From: Daphnia carinata
Taxonomy: Eukaryota > Arthropoda > Branchiopoda > Diplostraca > Daphniidae
Direction of reading: 5' to 3'
Assembly: GCF_022539665.2 (NCBI RefSeq)
Contig: NC_081339.1
Location: 7,561,367-7,625,366, forward strand
DNA: 64,000 nucleotides
Below, one piece after another: positions 39,106 to 50,281 of this stretch; the stretch's first letter is position 1; every line of letters begins with the position of its first letter. Position numbers and translations under genes: made by a program. The notes under the pieces are model-generated. The model was not told the origin of the DNA, ran no database searches, and worked only from the letters and a program-made list of their open reading frames with translations.

Positions 39106-40111
39106 TGTCCACTTTGAACCCACAAGTCACCTGTTGGCCTGAAGCAACTTGAGTTAATTAGTTTTTCAAGGTTGCAAACAGTCTCAGTTTAGGGTAAATG
39201 GCGCGAGGGATTATGACATCTAACTAAATTTTTAACTAATTGCAATTTGAAACCCGTGGCTCGTTTGTTATTCACTTTCTCCCCCCCCCTCCTTTGATTC
39301 ATATGTAAGTCCACAGTTCAAGGATGATTTTCTCATTTTTTATGACATAACTTTTTCTAATATTTAAAGCTTTATTGAATAATGTCTTTCGATTCTCCTG
39401 CTAACCAGTAAAAATGAATACATCATTGACCAAGTGTTTAATGCTGGAACTTGAACTGTAACTCGATTTCGGTCGATTGTTATCTTAATACTATTTGAAA
39501 AATTTTTAAAAACACAGGTTATTATGGAGCAGAATCCATTTATTGATGAAATAAACAAAAAAAAAATACAAAACAAATTTGGAACCAAAATTTTATCCTA
39601 AAACTTGACCGACGTTTTCTCGTGTGTTACTCCGCTGAAATTGAACGACTCATTTAAGGATAAAATCCCTCGTAGAGGTAGTCTTGTCACGGTCGCGAAA
39701 ATGAAAACAACCAACACATTCTTCTTCTATCACTCCTTTCCAACAGTCGTAAACATGGCAGAGAATCTTCGCAAGCACTTTTAAGGAATATAAGTGCTAT
39801 ACCGTTATTCTCTTGCTCATGCAAACAAGCTTGCCGGAAGAAGACAATTAGAACAGAAAGTGAATGGAAGAATCAAACTTGCGACAATGAATAACTCCGT
39901 GTACGGGTTCGCCATTCAATTGAGTCAAAGTACAACACGGCATAAACGTCGTTACATGTTTTCGGATTTTTTGCGGGCCAAAAAGATGAAATATTCCACT
40001 GACAGAACAGTGAGGGGGAGAATAACAAACACATTTCGCTAAACGGCGGAAATAAATTCAAGTTACATAACTGCAAAGTTGAATTTAACTTCGTGTTGAG
40101 GGAAAAAGAAT
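39106..40111. other. Intergenic region, no gene seen
   Basis: It separates the two secreted low-complexity genes. Short frames here have no splice support. Confidence 0.4.
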
Positions 40112-41098
40112 TTACTTGACCCACCGGGGTCGTGGTTGTTCACGTTCAAAAGCCTGGCACTGATTGGCCGGTTGTTCATCGTAATAAGAAATCTCTTGCG
40201 CCTGAGGTGGCACGTGCGAGACGGGCGGCCAGCAAGGTTGTTCAGGCTGGGGTGCTTCTATTGGGGGGGGCACATACGAGACGGGCGGCCAGAAGGGTGG
40301 GGGGGGAGTAAAGTTAACCGGGGGCGGCCGGTTCCGATAAGCCTCAATGCCAGAATTAGAGAATCCTTGTGGGTCGTAGCGGACATAAGAGTCCGCTTCC
40401 GTCACATCGGACAAGTCGATGAGCACCCCTGTGTTTACCTCATCTTTGTAACGCACTGATGGCAGTGCGGCAACGTGCGAGACAGGCGGGCTGTAAGGGG
40501 CTGGCGGCACAAAGCCAGGCGGTGGGAGCCGGTTCCAGTAAGCGTCGATGTCCGATTGACCGCCGCCTTGCGGCATTGGGTCGTAACGGACATACGAGGC
40601 CGATTTGTCTTCCGGTTCCACATCATCTGGCATTTCGATAATGCAGTGCTTGCTCAGCTGACTTTCTGGACGGACTGGTGCTACCATTGCTGGGACGTAC
40701 AGGGTCTTACCATACGCTGGTACAGGTCTGAAAGGCTTAAGCCGAGGCTCAAAGTCGGGTGCTGGTGGACCGTTCCAGTTAGCGTCGATGCCTGAGTTAC
40801 CGCCGCCTTTCGGCATTGGGTCGTAACAGGCATGTGAGGCCGATTTGGCTTCCGGTTCCACATCATCTGGCATTTCGATAATGCAGTGCTTGCTCAGCTG
40901 ACTTTCTGGACGGACTGGTGCTACCGTTGAGGGGAAGTACAAGGGTAGTAATGGTCCTGTAGACTGAAGCTGGGAATCATAGTCAGGTGCCAGGGCTGTA
41001 GTGTCGATATGAGGATTTTCGAGACTAACGTCTTCCTCTAGATCGATGCCGATAACGTACGCTATCCATACAGCGAATTTTGTAAAGGACTTTTCCAT
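40112..41098 (-). CDS. Pro-rich protein with internal repeats
   Basis: I do not recognise a family. A single exon encodes 328 residues from the Met at 41098; an upstream in-frame Met at 41173 would give 353. I prefer 41098 because it begins MEKSFTKFAVWIAYVIGI, a plausible short signal peptide. The middle holds 80-residue repeats with SQLSKHCIIEMPDDVEPE, then YDPMPxGGG and IDAxWN. Two copies are nearly identical in DNA and a third is eroded (SYVRYDPQGFSNSGIEAY). The C-terminal third is Pro-rich with PPVSHV/PPVSYV units. An extracellular structural or matrix role is possible. If the upstream Met is used, the signal peptide would be masked. Confidence 0.7.
   Translation of the reverse strand: MEKSFTKFAVWIAYVIGIDLEEDVSLENPHIDTTALAPDYDSQLQSTGPLLPLYFPSTVAPVRPESQLSKHCIIEMPDDVEPEAKSASHACYDPMPKGGGNSGIDANWNGPPAPDFEPRLKPFRPVPAYGKTLYVPAMVAPVRPESQLSKHCIIEMPDDVEPEDKSASYVRYDPMPQGGGQSDIDAYWNRLPPPGFVPPAPYSPPVSHVAALPSVRYKDEVNTGVLIDLSDVTEADSYVRYDPQGFSNSGIEAYRNRPPPVNFTPPPPFWPPVSYVPPPIEAPQPEQPCWPPVSHVPPQAQEISYYDEQPANQCQAFEREQPRPRWVK
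40565..40925 (-). repeat. 240-bp tandem duplication inside the Pro-rich gene
   Basis: The segments 40565-40685 and 40805-40925 are near-identical, with a fully identical core of about 77 bp (40609-40685 and 40849-40925). The period of 240 bp equals 80 codons, so the frame is kept. Confidence 0.9.
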
Positions 41099-42528
41099 TT
41101 TGAGATTTTTCTTACGTTTGGCTATCGCAGAAAAAACTTTGAATTTTTTCTCGTTTTCCATTTCCATTTGCATTTGCTTATCATGTATCGAACTAGAATC
41201 GCCGGCCGACTGTTTGAAATTTGGTATGATTTTATTTAATTTTCAAAATTTCAATCAAACATGATCAGGTTTAATTCTGCGTTTACGCAAACTTCTATAA
41301 ATTTCGCATCTTGTTCAAAATACTAATTAGTTCAAAAATAATATTTAGTTTGCATAATATATGATATTCATCGTGAAATAATGATAACGATGACGACCAG
41401 TTGGATAGCACAATATAGTTTACGCGGAATCAATTTCATTCTTGTTGAACGCCGATCAGTTGGATAGCATAATATAGTTTGCGCGGAATCAATTTAATTC
41501 TTGTTGAACGCTCTCTGGCGGCATTTTAACGTCTTACGAGTTTCTATTGCGCATTATATAACAAAAGTTTTGCAGCGATTCGACCTGTTTTTTTTTTATG
41601 TTAGCTGATAAAAAAAATTTGATTTTCAATGTGATGGTGCACATTTCAGAAGCAACCTCAGCGTAGTATTTTAAACTGCGTCATCCCGTGCGCAACTGGA
41701 ACATTTGGGCCTTTCAACATGACTTCTCATTACTCCGTGTTGTTTCGCTTAGCATTTCCTTCGTTGCGCATGAAATCAATGCTTAAGTTTTATTGGCATT
41801 CTAACATTAGACGATACTATGGAAGGCATTGACGATAAGTGTTTCTTTGATAGACAGCCTTGGTTGATGCTGATGGCTGGAAGCAAGCTATAGCCCTCCT
41901 CAAGAACTTGTTGTTGGCTATAAGCTATAATTTGCTAAACTACTAGGAGGTTGTACTACTAGCTAGGAGGAACTTGCGTTGGTAACTACTCTACAAGGTT
42001 ATATAATAAATTATTCGCATTTTTGGTTTTCTTTGCTGCCATTGCCACTCCATTTCAGATATACGGAGGCTGCAGACAGAGTGAGCTACTGTATATTCAA
42101 AGTTTAGCTACGTCATTGGCTTTTTTTAATTCGTGCATTGAAATCTCGTTTGAAACGTTTGTGAAAAACTGTGATAGTCGTTCATAGAGAGTGTCAGTTT
42201 CCGTCTCAGTAATCATTATTGAATATTGGTGCGCAAGTTTCAGTTGGCCAGGGTGAGAATCGTGAACAGGAAATTTAAACAAGGTGTAATGGAAAGCGTG
42301 TTGTTGCTTCCACAGACATTTTTACTCACGCTTAGTGTGATTTCCTTTTGTGCCAACTTCTTAACAATATGATAAGTAAGATGTCCATAGATGCAGAAAT
42401 GGTGTATTAATCAAGTAACTACAGCAGAATAGTCTAGGCTTTCGCCTTAATGAAAGGAAACCAGCCGAAATTATTAGCCTAAATGTGTTTCGTTGGTTAT
42501 AAATAGAGTAACGTTATGATAGTCAAAA
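41099..42528. other. Intergenic region with a small tandem repeat
   Basis: It holds the 5' flank of the Pro-rich gene and the 3' flank of the first Ser/Thr-rich family gene. Apart from the 59-bp duplication at 41398 I see only short frames. The stretch near 42370-42430 is repeated near 44680-44740, showing that the duplication of copies 1 and 2 included 3' flanking DNA. Confidence 0.5.
41398..41515 (+). repeat. Two-copy tandem repeat, 59-bp unit
   Basis: A unit containing CAGTTGGATAGCA and CGCGGAATCAATTT occurs twice with a period of 59 bp and a few substitutions. Confidence 0.85.
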
Positions 42529-43467
42529 TTAGCAAAGGGTGAATCCCGATGGCAAGCAAGACAGACCACTTGCTGAGGCGATATTCGTTACAGTCCTAGT
42601 GCTGGTCGAATAGGACACCGTATATGAAGTCAATGACGATGTGACGATGGCCCGATTTTGGCGGAAGTAGCCATCAACTGATGATTCGGTTTGTTTGGGA
42701 GCAACATCATTGACATGCAGATCGCTTTCAGTTTTAGAGGATGTAATTAAAAGGGCTGGATCAACGTCTCTTTTTTCTCTCGGCAAAGGCTCCAACTCAC
42801 CATCCCATTCGCTGAAAACCATAACGAGGATTAATCAACGCATAACATAACAATTACAATAAGAAATTGAAAAAAATTACTCTTCATCGCCGAGTGGTTC
42901 GTCTTGATCGTCACTATCTCCAATCAGCACTTCAGAAATCATCAGCAAAGCATCTCGCTTTCTCCGGCAAGCTGTGGTCGAATTGAACATCGTCCTGGTA
43001 AAACAGGTGATCACTGTTCCGGCTGTGATGGTGGACGTAGTCGTTGTGTATGTCGTGCTCGTAGTGGAGACGGTCAGCGAACTCAAGATAACGCTAACCA
43101 AGTAATTTAGGCCGAACGTTCTGGCTTCCGCTCTCGACTTCAGCCTTTCGTAGAGATTGGATCCTTCAAGCGTCCGCTGTTCTATTCCATCCTCCGTTTG
43201 TCTTCCGTAGTTCTATTTTTTGCACGATTTCAAGACGTATGCTCACAGTGAAATGTTTGCATCACTAAAGCTATGAAGATTAAAAGAGTCTAGTACATTT
43301 GGATATGGTTGATGTCCGGCAGGATCGAGGGCAGCGACAATGGGCAAATCGTCCTGATTATTGAACATGGAATAATAAGGAATGCGTCTTCCTGGGTAAG
43401 ACCAAAAGGCGTTCTGTTGCAAAGTCAGGGAGACAAAGCAAACAACAAGTACCAATGCAATTTTCAT
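42529..43467 (-). CDS. Ser/Thr-rich processed secreted protein, copy 1
   Basis: I do not recognise the family. Coding exons are 43297-43467, 42881-43212 and 42529-42811 (261 residues), with introns in phases 0 and 2. Order: signal peptide (MKIALVLVVCFVSLTLQ); aromatic/Pro-rich stretch (FWSYPGRRIPYY); Ser/Thr-rich strand-like module 1 (about 95-139) with Cys127 and Cys139, then RRKR (140-143); acidic linker (DSDDQDEP); a second basic site (REKR, 179-182); module 2 ending C-L-P-S-G-F-T-L-C at the C-terminus. The Arg-rich sites fit furin cleavage in the secretory pathway, and the two chains may stay joined by disulfides; both ideas are inference. A noncoding first exon ends near 43602, with an acceptor just before the ATG. 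It is the closest relative of copy 2. Confidence 0.87.
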
Positions 43468-43662
43468 GTTGCTTCTTTGATTTTCTAGAGAAAGAAAAAG
43501 ACAAGGCAAAACCAGATGCGTCAATATAATGAAGTAGTTTTCATCAGGTTAAATAGACTACGACGTTTACGTTCATCACGTAAATAGACTCGACAACTTA
43601 CCAATGGATGTTGCTGAGTGAATACTGCTGCCACATCTGACATTCACCGTGATTCTTTACGT

Positions 43663-43670
43663 CTTTTATA
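43663..43670 (-). promoter_or_regulatory. TATA box of copy 1
   Basis: TATAAAAG on the minus strand lies about 60 bp before the donor of the noncoding first exon. The surrounding sequence (GTATAAAAGACGT) is shared with copy 2. Confidence 0.75.
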
Positions 43671-44841
43671 CAAACGCACCAGGAAGAACTGCTAGGCCTC
43701 TAGTGGTTCGAAATATTTATCTTTGGCACATCACATCAAGGAATGCAAAGGGTGGCTGTCCCAGCTCGTGAATTCCAATGCTTCGATAAGCAAAATTATT
43801 GTACTTTAAGGAATACTACACATTTTCCGTTTTCGTGAAACGAACCAAAACATGTATTGTATACAGGAGACAGTCATTATTCGTCAAGTATGCGCTGAAT
43901 TCGGTAGCAGCGAAATTTTAATCTGTATTGTATTCGGGCACTCGTTGCGGTCATAAAATACATCGCTGAAATTGCTTTCCAGTAGGATACGTACACCATA
44001 TGCTTTAGAAAAATCGCTGTGCAGCGTACGCGTCGAATGTTAGAAGGTAGCCATAGTTCAACAACATTTTTTTTTACTTTACACAGGGGAAAATATGAAA
44101 ACGTAATTTGATACACACTTGATTATGGCGTCATGTTGAAAGCATTCTTTCATAAGACAATGGGCGATGTAAAAAGACGTTACGTTGATGAGGGTATTAT
44201 ATATTAAGTGCTTTATTCGATAGCTTCAGTAAGGTTATCATCATCAGTATAAGCAACGTGTTGTTCAGTATCACAGTAACAAATTAATCATGCCAATATA
44301 AGTTAAAGGGATAGAGCAACCAAATGATCGTGAGTAGCTCTCCGATAGGTATGGGCGCAAGCAGAGGATTTTCCAATAATCACAGCAAAGCAGAACATGG
44401 TAAAACTAATGTCATTAATTATATTTTACCTGACATGAGAAGCGAGTAGCTCCACGTTAACACACTTAAACTACAGGAAGGCGGACTACTGCGGTTAGCA
44501 TTTTGTGTACATTAGCTGTTCTCCGCAAAAAGGCTATCATATACGGTAGCTATCATAATGATAACTTATATGATAGACTGGCATTGGTACAATTGTCCCA
44601 TCTACGGCTACAAAACTCTTCCATCAAAGGAGACATGTTGTTTTTTCAAATTGCATTTTCTATGCCACAAAAATGATGAGTAAGATGCCCATAGATGCAG
44701 AAATGGTGTATTAATCAAGTAACTACTGCAGAATAGCCTACAACATGTTTTCATATGAATTAAACGAAACATTAGCCGAAACTCTTAGCCTAGAAGTGGT
44801 TTGTTGGTTATAAATAACGTGTCATTGTGATGGTATTGAAA
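43671..44841. other. Intergenic region between copies 1 and 2
   Basis: No gene is seen. The part near 44670-44840 is the duplicated 3' flank of copy 2, matching the flank of copy 1 near 42370-42530. Confidence 0.45.
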
Positions 44842-45794
44842 CTAGCAAAGAGTAAATCCTGATGGCAGGCAAGACAGACCACTGGCTGAGGCGATATTCG
44901 TTACAATCCTTGTGCTGGTCGAATAAAACACAGTATATGAAGTCAATGATGATGTAACAATGGCCCGATTTTGACGGAAATAGCCATTAACTGATGATTC
45001 AGTTTGCTTGGGGGCAACATCGTTGACATGCACATCGCTTTCAGTTTTAGAGGATACAATTAAACGGGATGGATCAACGTCTCTTTTTGCTCTCGGCAAA
45101 GGTGGCAACTCGTCATCCCATTCCCTACAAAATCGAAACACAATAATTAATCAAAGTAGGACGACACGTAAAATTAAAAATGGGAAAAGTACTGTTCGTC
45201 GCCGAACGGCTCGTCCTCATCGTCACTATCTCCAATCAGCACTTCGGAAATCATCAGCAAAGCATCTCGCTTTCTCCGGCAAGCTGTGGTCGAATTGAAC
45301 ATCGTCCTGGTAAAACACGTCAACACCGTTCCGGCTGTGATGGTGGACGTGGTCGTTGTGTATGTTGTGCTCGTGCTGGAGAGCGACAGCGAACTCAAGA
45401 TGACGCTCACCAAGTTATTGAGGCCAAATGTTCTGCCTTCCGCTTTTGGTTCTAGCTGTTGGAAAAGATCAGACTCTTCAAGCGTGCGTTCCTGCAATCC
45501 ACCTTGTGCACGGGCACCATAGTTCTATAAAAGTTTATGTTTAAAATGTTTTGGTTATCAATCCCTAAAGCAAAGACTCATAAATCTAATGTAGGATTTA
45601 AAATGCTACAGTCGTACGTTTGGATAAAGTGGGTGTCCGGCAGGATCGAGGGCAGCAAGAATGGGCAGATCGTCTTGGATGTTATGGTTGTACATGGAGT
45701 AATAAGGAATGCGTCTTCCTGGGTAAGACCAAAAGACATTCTGCTGCAAAGTCAGGGAGACGAAGCACACAACAAATACCAATGCAATTTTCAT
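44842..45794 (-). CDS. Ser/Thr-rich processed secreted protein, copy 2
   Basis: Coding exons are 45618-45794, 45193-45524 and 44842-45124 (263 residues). Exons 2 and 3 have exactly the lengths of copy 1. The signal peptide is MKIALVFVVCFVSLTLQ, then FWSYPGRRIPYY. Module 1 has Cys129 and Cys141 followed by RRKR. The acidic linker is DSDDEDEP. A clear R-x-K-R site (RAKR) opens exon 3, and module 2 ends CLPSGFTLC. High similarity to copy 1 in exons, introns and 3' flank shows a recent tandem duplication. Most differences are in the N-terminal spacer and linker. The function is unknown. Confidence 0.87.
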
Positions 45795-45936
45795 TTTTGC
45801 TTCTCTAATTCTCTAAAAGAAGGAATGAATGTTTTTAAAAACAACTGATATTTCAAATAAGCGCAGCTAAACTTACCAAAGGATGTTGCTGAATGAAATC
45901 GCTGCTACGTCTGACATTCACCATGAGTTTTCACGT

Positions 45937-45944
45937 CTTTTATA
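45937..45944 (-). promoter_or_regulatory. TATA box of copy 2
   Basis: TATAAAAG on the minus strand, in the same context as copy 1 (TTGTATAAAAGACGTGAA), lies upstream of a noncoding exon whose donor is near 45880. Confidence 0.75.
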
Positions 45945-46585
45945 CAAACGCAAACAGAAGGATGGCTGTTGAGCTTCTAATAGTACCTCAATCGCTATCT
46001 TAAATGTACCATCGTTGAATGCGAAGAGCTTGCCGTTGCAGTTCGTAAATTTACAAAATGTGATGATATAAAAAGCAATTCTATACAGAAAAAATACTTG
46101 GTATTTTCGCAGGTACGTTGGCCAAACGAATCGTAACGTCAGCTGTAAAGCAGATTGTCATAGTTCCCCTATACACTGAAGACGGGAGCGATGAATTTAT
46201 CTCAAGTGTACACTCATTGCGATCAGACTACATTCCCCACATTCCTTTCAGGCTAAATATACAGATGATTCAAAAATATATCTAGAGGAAATACATCAAA
46301 ATTTGCATTGGCCCCCAAAAAATGTTATGTTTAACGTCTGTTTTTCTTTTATTAAGACACAGATGATGTAAAGAAGATGTCGATTCAATGCAGACGTTAT
46401 AAACAAAGTATAAATTTAATGGAAGTCATGTATTTCGATAATTTCTAACTGATTATTACACACTACCAGCGTAATCGGTTAATCATGTCGATATAAATTA
46501 AAGGGAGCAAACAAAATAATTACGAGGACAAAATCGTCTTGCTTTCTGGAAAACAAAAACGCATAGCAAACGTGGGTAGATCTTA
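45945..46585. other. Intergenic region, no gene seen
   Basis: This lies between copies 2 and 3 of the family. It is A/T-rich, without supported exons. Confidence 0.4.
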
Positions 46586-47615
46586 TTAGCAAACTGTAAA
46601 TCCGGATGGAAGGCATAGCAGCGCATTGTCAGCTGCGATATTGGCAGTGCTTTTCACGGTAGCGCCAGCGAAAGAGATCACCGTAGTTACTGTGGTCACC
46701 GATATGGTCGTCGTCAGGCTCAAATTAAGCAAACCCCTATCTTCTTTGCTGGGATCTTCTTGTACGACCTCAGGTGACAGATTCATCAATTGCGAAGATT
46801 CAATTTCAGGTTCGGTGAAACTGGCATCCTTCACGTCAGCAACGGGCAGTGGCTCAATGGCAGACACTTCGAGGCTAATCAAAATTTTAAAAAATCATGT
46901 CCATTTTTTTAGTTTTGAATTTTTTAAAGAAAAACATACGCGATAGGTTGAGCGGGTTCAATGGATGCCTTAGCTGACTCAGCGTCGGCTAAAAGGTGTT
47001 CCAGATCGCGACGGCGACGGGCACAAGCTGACGTGGCGCGCACTTCAGTCACTACTGGAATCGCAAGTAAATTAGCAGCGGTCGCAATCGAAAATTTGGT
47101 TGAAGGGATGCATTTGACGGTCGTTGGAGTTGACACAACGGAGACAGAAGTTGAGGTAAAAGTCTGAAAGAAGAAATACATGGGGTTCATCATCGATGAA
47201 ATAATTGTTGCTTCAACAACTTACGGTGGTCGTTGTGAACGGTTTGAAATTCAACACAGGTGAGGCTAATGGTAAGAATACCTTCTCGTGGTCTTGCTGA
47301 ATTTCGGGTTCGTTCTTGGCTTGATTATCGATTTCCTTGGTGCATAAAAGCAAGAAATATAAACAAATTAGAAGAGCGAATCGAAGGGCAAAACAAATGC
47401 TATTTCTGCTATGTAGACGAATAAGAATTTAGGGATAAAAAATTTCAAGATCTTACCTTGACTTCAGGTAGAATTTCAACGTCAGCTGCTGGCTGTCCGT
47501 CAGCGTAGAACAAAGGCATCAAATGCGCCCTTGGAGCATATGGCATTGGCCATACGTATCGCTGTTGGTAGGACAGACCGACGAAGCAAGTCAGGAAGAT
47601 CAACGTCAATTTCAT
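46586..47615 (-). CDS. Ser/Thr-rich processed secreted protein, copy 3
   Basis: Four coding exons are 47457-47615, 47225-47335, 46940-47163 and 46586-46874 (260 residues). The signal peptide is MKLTLIFLTCFVGLSYQ, followed by YVWPMPYAPRAHLMPLFY. An extra small exon (EIDNQAKNEPEIQQDHEK and on) splits the N-terminal half of module 1. Module 1 has Cys108 and Cys137, a spacing of 28 residues, followed by Ala and RRRR. Module 2 ends CLPSGFTVC at the C-terminus. Copies 3 and 4 share the long Cys spacing and the motif VVTEVR/AVTEVR, so they form a subgroup. The function is unknown; secretion and Arg-site processing are inferred. Confidence 0.83.
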
Positions 47616-47749
47616 CTGAATATTTTCATAAGGAAATATTAAATTTAAAAATCACAAATAATCAACACGAAAACTCCCCACAAAAAGTTACCTTGTGCAG
47701 TTGTTGAATGCTGGAGTGTTACTAAACTACCCCCTTCAACCCTCTTGCT

Positions 47750-47757
47750 CTTTTATA
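47750..47757 (-). promoter_or_regulatory. TATA box of copy 3
   Basis: TATAAAAG on the minus strand. A noncoding exon with its donor near 47690 lies between it and the coding region. Confidence 0.7.
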
Positions 47758-48614
47758 GGCCTCAAAAGATATTCGTTTTCCTTTAATGTGTTAATGTATT
47801 CTACAGCCTTTTCGTGTTCCTCGAGAAATTTCTTACGTGTCTTCAGCCTTTTGTTGATAGCATCAGACAAAGCAAGACGAAGAGATCCTTTCACCCTCTT
47901 TTTATTCAACCCCCAAACTGCTTTTTCTGTCCAATGGTTATAGACCTGCTCTTTACTCGGTGGGTTGGACGTCCTTCACCCAACGCTGGAAGTTCAAGTT
48001 CATTCACTTCTTACGTTATGGGCTCCTCTGGGTTACTTGATCGTTCGCTATTGACGATGGCTCTTAACAAAAGTTTCAGATATAGCAACAAACCACACGT
48101 GGCTGCATATATCAACTGGCTCTGTTTTGGGTCACACGTGAATCAATCTTTTGTCTCCGTATATAGAAAGTTTAATGGTTTTTATGATAGCATGAAAGTT
48201 TAATTAAAATGGCCATATCATTTTTTAAGAAAAATTATTGGTCTTTATACGAATGGCGAGTTCAGTTCAAGTATAATTTCATGGTCTTTATCACTGCAAG
48301 TTTGAAATTGCTATTGTACATTATTTTATGGCAATTCATTATGTATGTGTCCTATGCTCTTAAAGGCTTGTATCATATAGTTTTATATATTGAACGGCCT
48401 TTATCGTAGTGAATTGCTTTCAAACGTAGGAAGTAATGAAGTATAACTTAGGCTTGTGTATTAATCACCATCACGAATAAAAAAGGAAGGAAAAATGAAG
48501 TCGAAATGCATTTTGAGAAAAAGGCATAGAAAACTGGGAAAATTTCAGATGCTCGTAAGTAAAATGTTTTAAATAAAATCAAAGAACAATCCTGAGCTCA
48601 AATGAATATCAATT
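47758..48614. other. Intergenic region, no gene seen
   Basis: This lies between copies 3 and 4. A short plus-strand frame near 48209-48409 has no splice or homology support. Confidence 0.4.
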
Positions 48615-49509
48615 TCAACAAAGGGCGTATCCGGCTGGACGACAAAGCAGCCCTTCATCTGCGGCCAATGTTGCAGTCACTGTGAGAGTTTTAGGAACGA
48701 ACGTGTAACTCGTAGTGAACACAGTAACCAATTTCGTGGCCGCGTTAGCATTGAGTCCTTGCCGCACTTCGGGATTTTCTACCAGTTCATCCGACTTGGA
48801 TGACAACAGTTCCGCCTGGGTCGGTTGAATCTCTCTCATTTCTGATGGGGTATCAACCACGGCACTAGCCTCAATCCTGAATTTCCCATCAAAACATATT
48901 TAACCAACGTAATGCATAACTGTCGTAATATAACTCACGGTAGGGGTTCAGCGGGATGAATGTCGACATCCGAATCGCCTTTTATTAAAAATTCAGCAAC
49001 ATCCCGGCGACGGCGGGCGCAAACTGCAGTGGAACGCACCTCAGTGACGGCTGGAGTAGCAGTTGTAGTAGCCGGTACAGCTATTTTGAACTGCTCGGTA
49101 GGTAGACAATGGGTGTATGTTGCTGTGGTTACCGTCGATACAACAGTGCTAGTGATCGTAGATGTCCTCGTAATTAAATTAGAGATCGGTGTCAGTATGT
49201 TGTTGAACAAACGACCTAAAGGCGTCTCGTTGATGTTATTTCTAGGTAGAATTTCTTCAGCCTGTTGTTGTTACAGGATAAAATAATTAGCCAGGCATGC
49301 AAAATGGATGACAGTAATTAATAAGGTACAACACAAATGTATACCTTATTGTCGTCAATAAAATCGTAGCCGGCTGGAACACCGTTAGAATAAAAAAGAG
49401 GTACGTAACGAGCACGGGATTGGCGAGCGTAAGGCACTGGAGGCCTCACGTTATTTTCTTGATGCGATACGCTCACGAAGCAAAAGAGGAGAACAGACAA
49501 GAGTTTCAT
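48615..49509 (-). CDS. Ser/Thr-rich processed secreted protein, copy 4
   Basis: Coding exons are 49345-49509, 48939-49261 and 48615-48876 (249 residues). The signal peptide is MKLLSVLLFCFVSVSHQ, then VRPPVPYARQSRARYVPLFY. Module 1 has Cys107 and Cys136 (28 between), then Ala and RRRR, followed by the linker KGDSDVDIHPAEP. Module 2 ends C-R-P-A-G-Y-A-L-C, keeping the C-x-P-x-G frame with Tyr in place of Phe. Intron phases (0, 2) agree with the other copies. The N-terminal spacer motif PLFYSNGVPAGYD is close to copy 5 (PLYYSDGLPAGYD). The function is unknown. Confidence 0.85.
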
Positions 49510-49636
49510 CTATTCGAAAACATGTAGACTATAATTTTTGAAATTTAATTTAATTAAAGTGAAAATGGGGAAAGAGCTTACCTTTGTTGTGCGCGTCTGA
49601 GGGATGAAGTTGAACTCTGTTTTCTTTGGGTGTCCG

Positions 49637-49644
49637 TATTTATA
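49637..49644 (-). promoter_or_regulatory. TATA box of copy 4
   Basis: TATAAATA on the minus strand, upstream of a noncoding exon with its donor near 49582. Confidence 0.65.
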
Positions 49645-50281
49645 CATAACGTTCATCCCTGCTCAAGTTCTATTCTCCACCCCTTTTAGCCCTTATTCTC
49701 CTCCTCCTTCCGCTCACCTATTAAAGGGAAGTTTAAAGGGGCTGTAATTTTCTAATTGGGGTAAAAAAATTACAGAAGAAAACAACAAAAATGAGCTTTC
49801 TTCAAAATCTAATTACAACACTATTTTTGTATTTCAAGTTTAACTACTTTCCGTTCTAGGGGGCTTTTGGTTTTATTTAACTCTCGAATGAACTTACCAA
49901 GTCAATGCCCTTGATTCTAGAAGCCGAGACCTTGATAAACGTCCTCAGCCGGACTCCGCTTTGTTAAGGCGAAACACGTGGGCCGTTACACAAACAAAGG
50001 CTTCAAAATAACAACAAAGGGATGGTGAAATTTAAACCGACTTCAGTTGGTCGGTGAATGAACTCGCTTGTCATCGATAACAACCCATATTTGGGAAACT
50101 GCTATCAAATCCTTATAAAAAATGTCTCTGGTGGTCGAACGCCTGTCCTTAAATTCCATCGAAACGTTATTTAAAACAAAAAAAAAGACAGTTGTATTTC
50201 ATTAACGAAGGATGAGGTAGCAGTAAATAATAGGAAAGTAAGTAAAGTTAAATTAAAAATTGAATTTGCATGGGTTTTAAA
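49645..50281. other. Intergenic region, no gene seen
   Basis: This lies between copies 4 and 5 of the family. No exon is supported. Confidence 0.4.

Noticed and set aside
43877-44116. Minus-strand frame between family copies 1 and 2
   Set aside because: It has none of the family motifs, no signal peptide and no splice support. It is not a broken family member that I can recognise.
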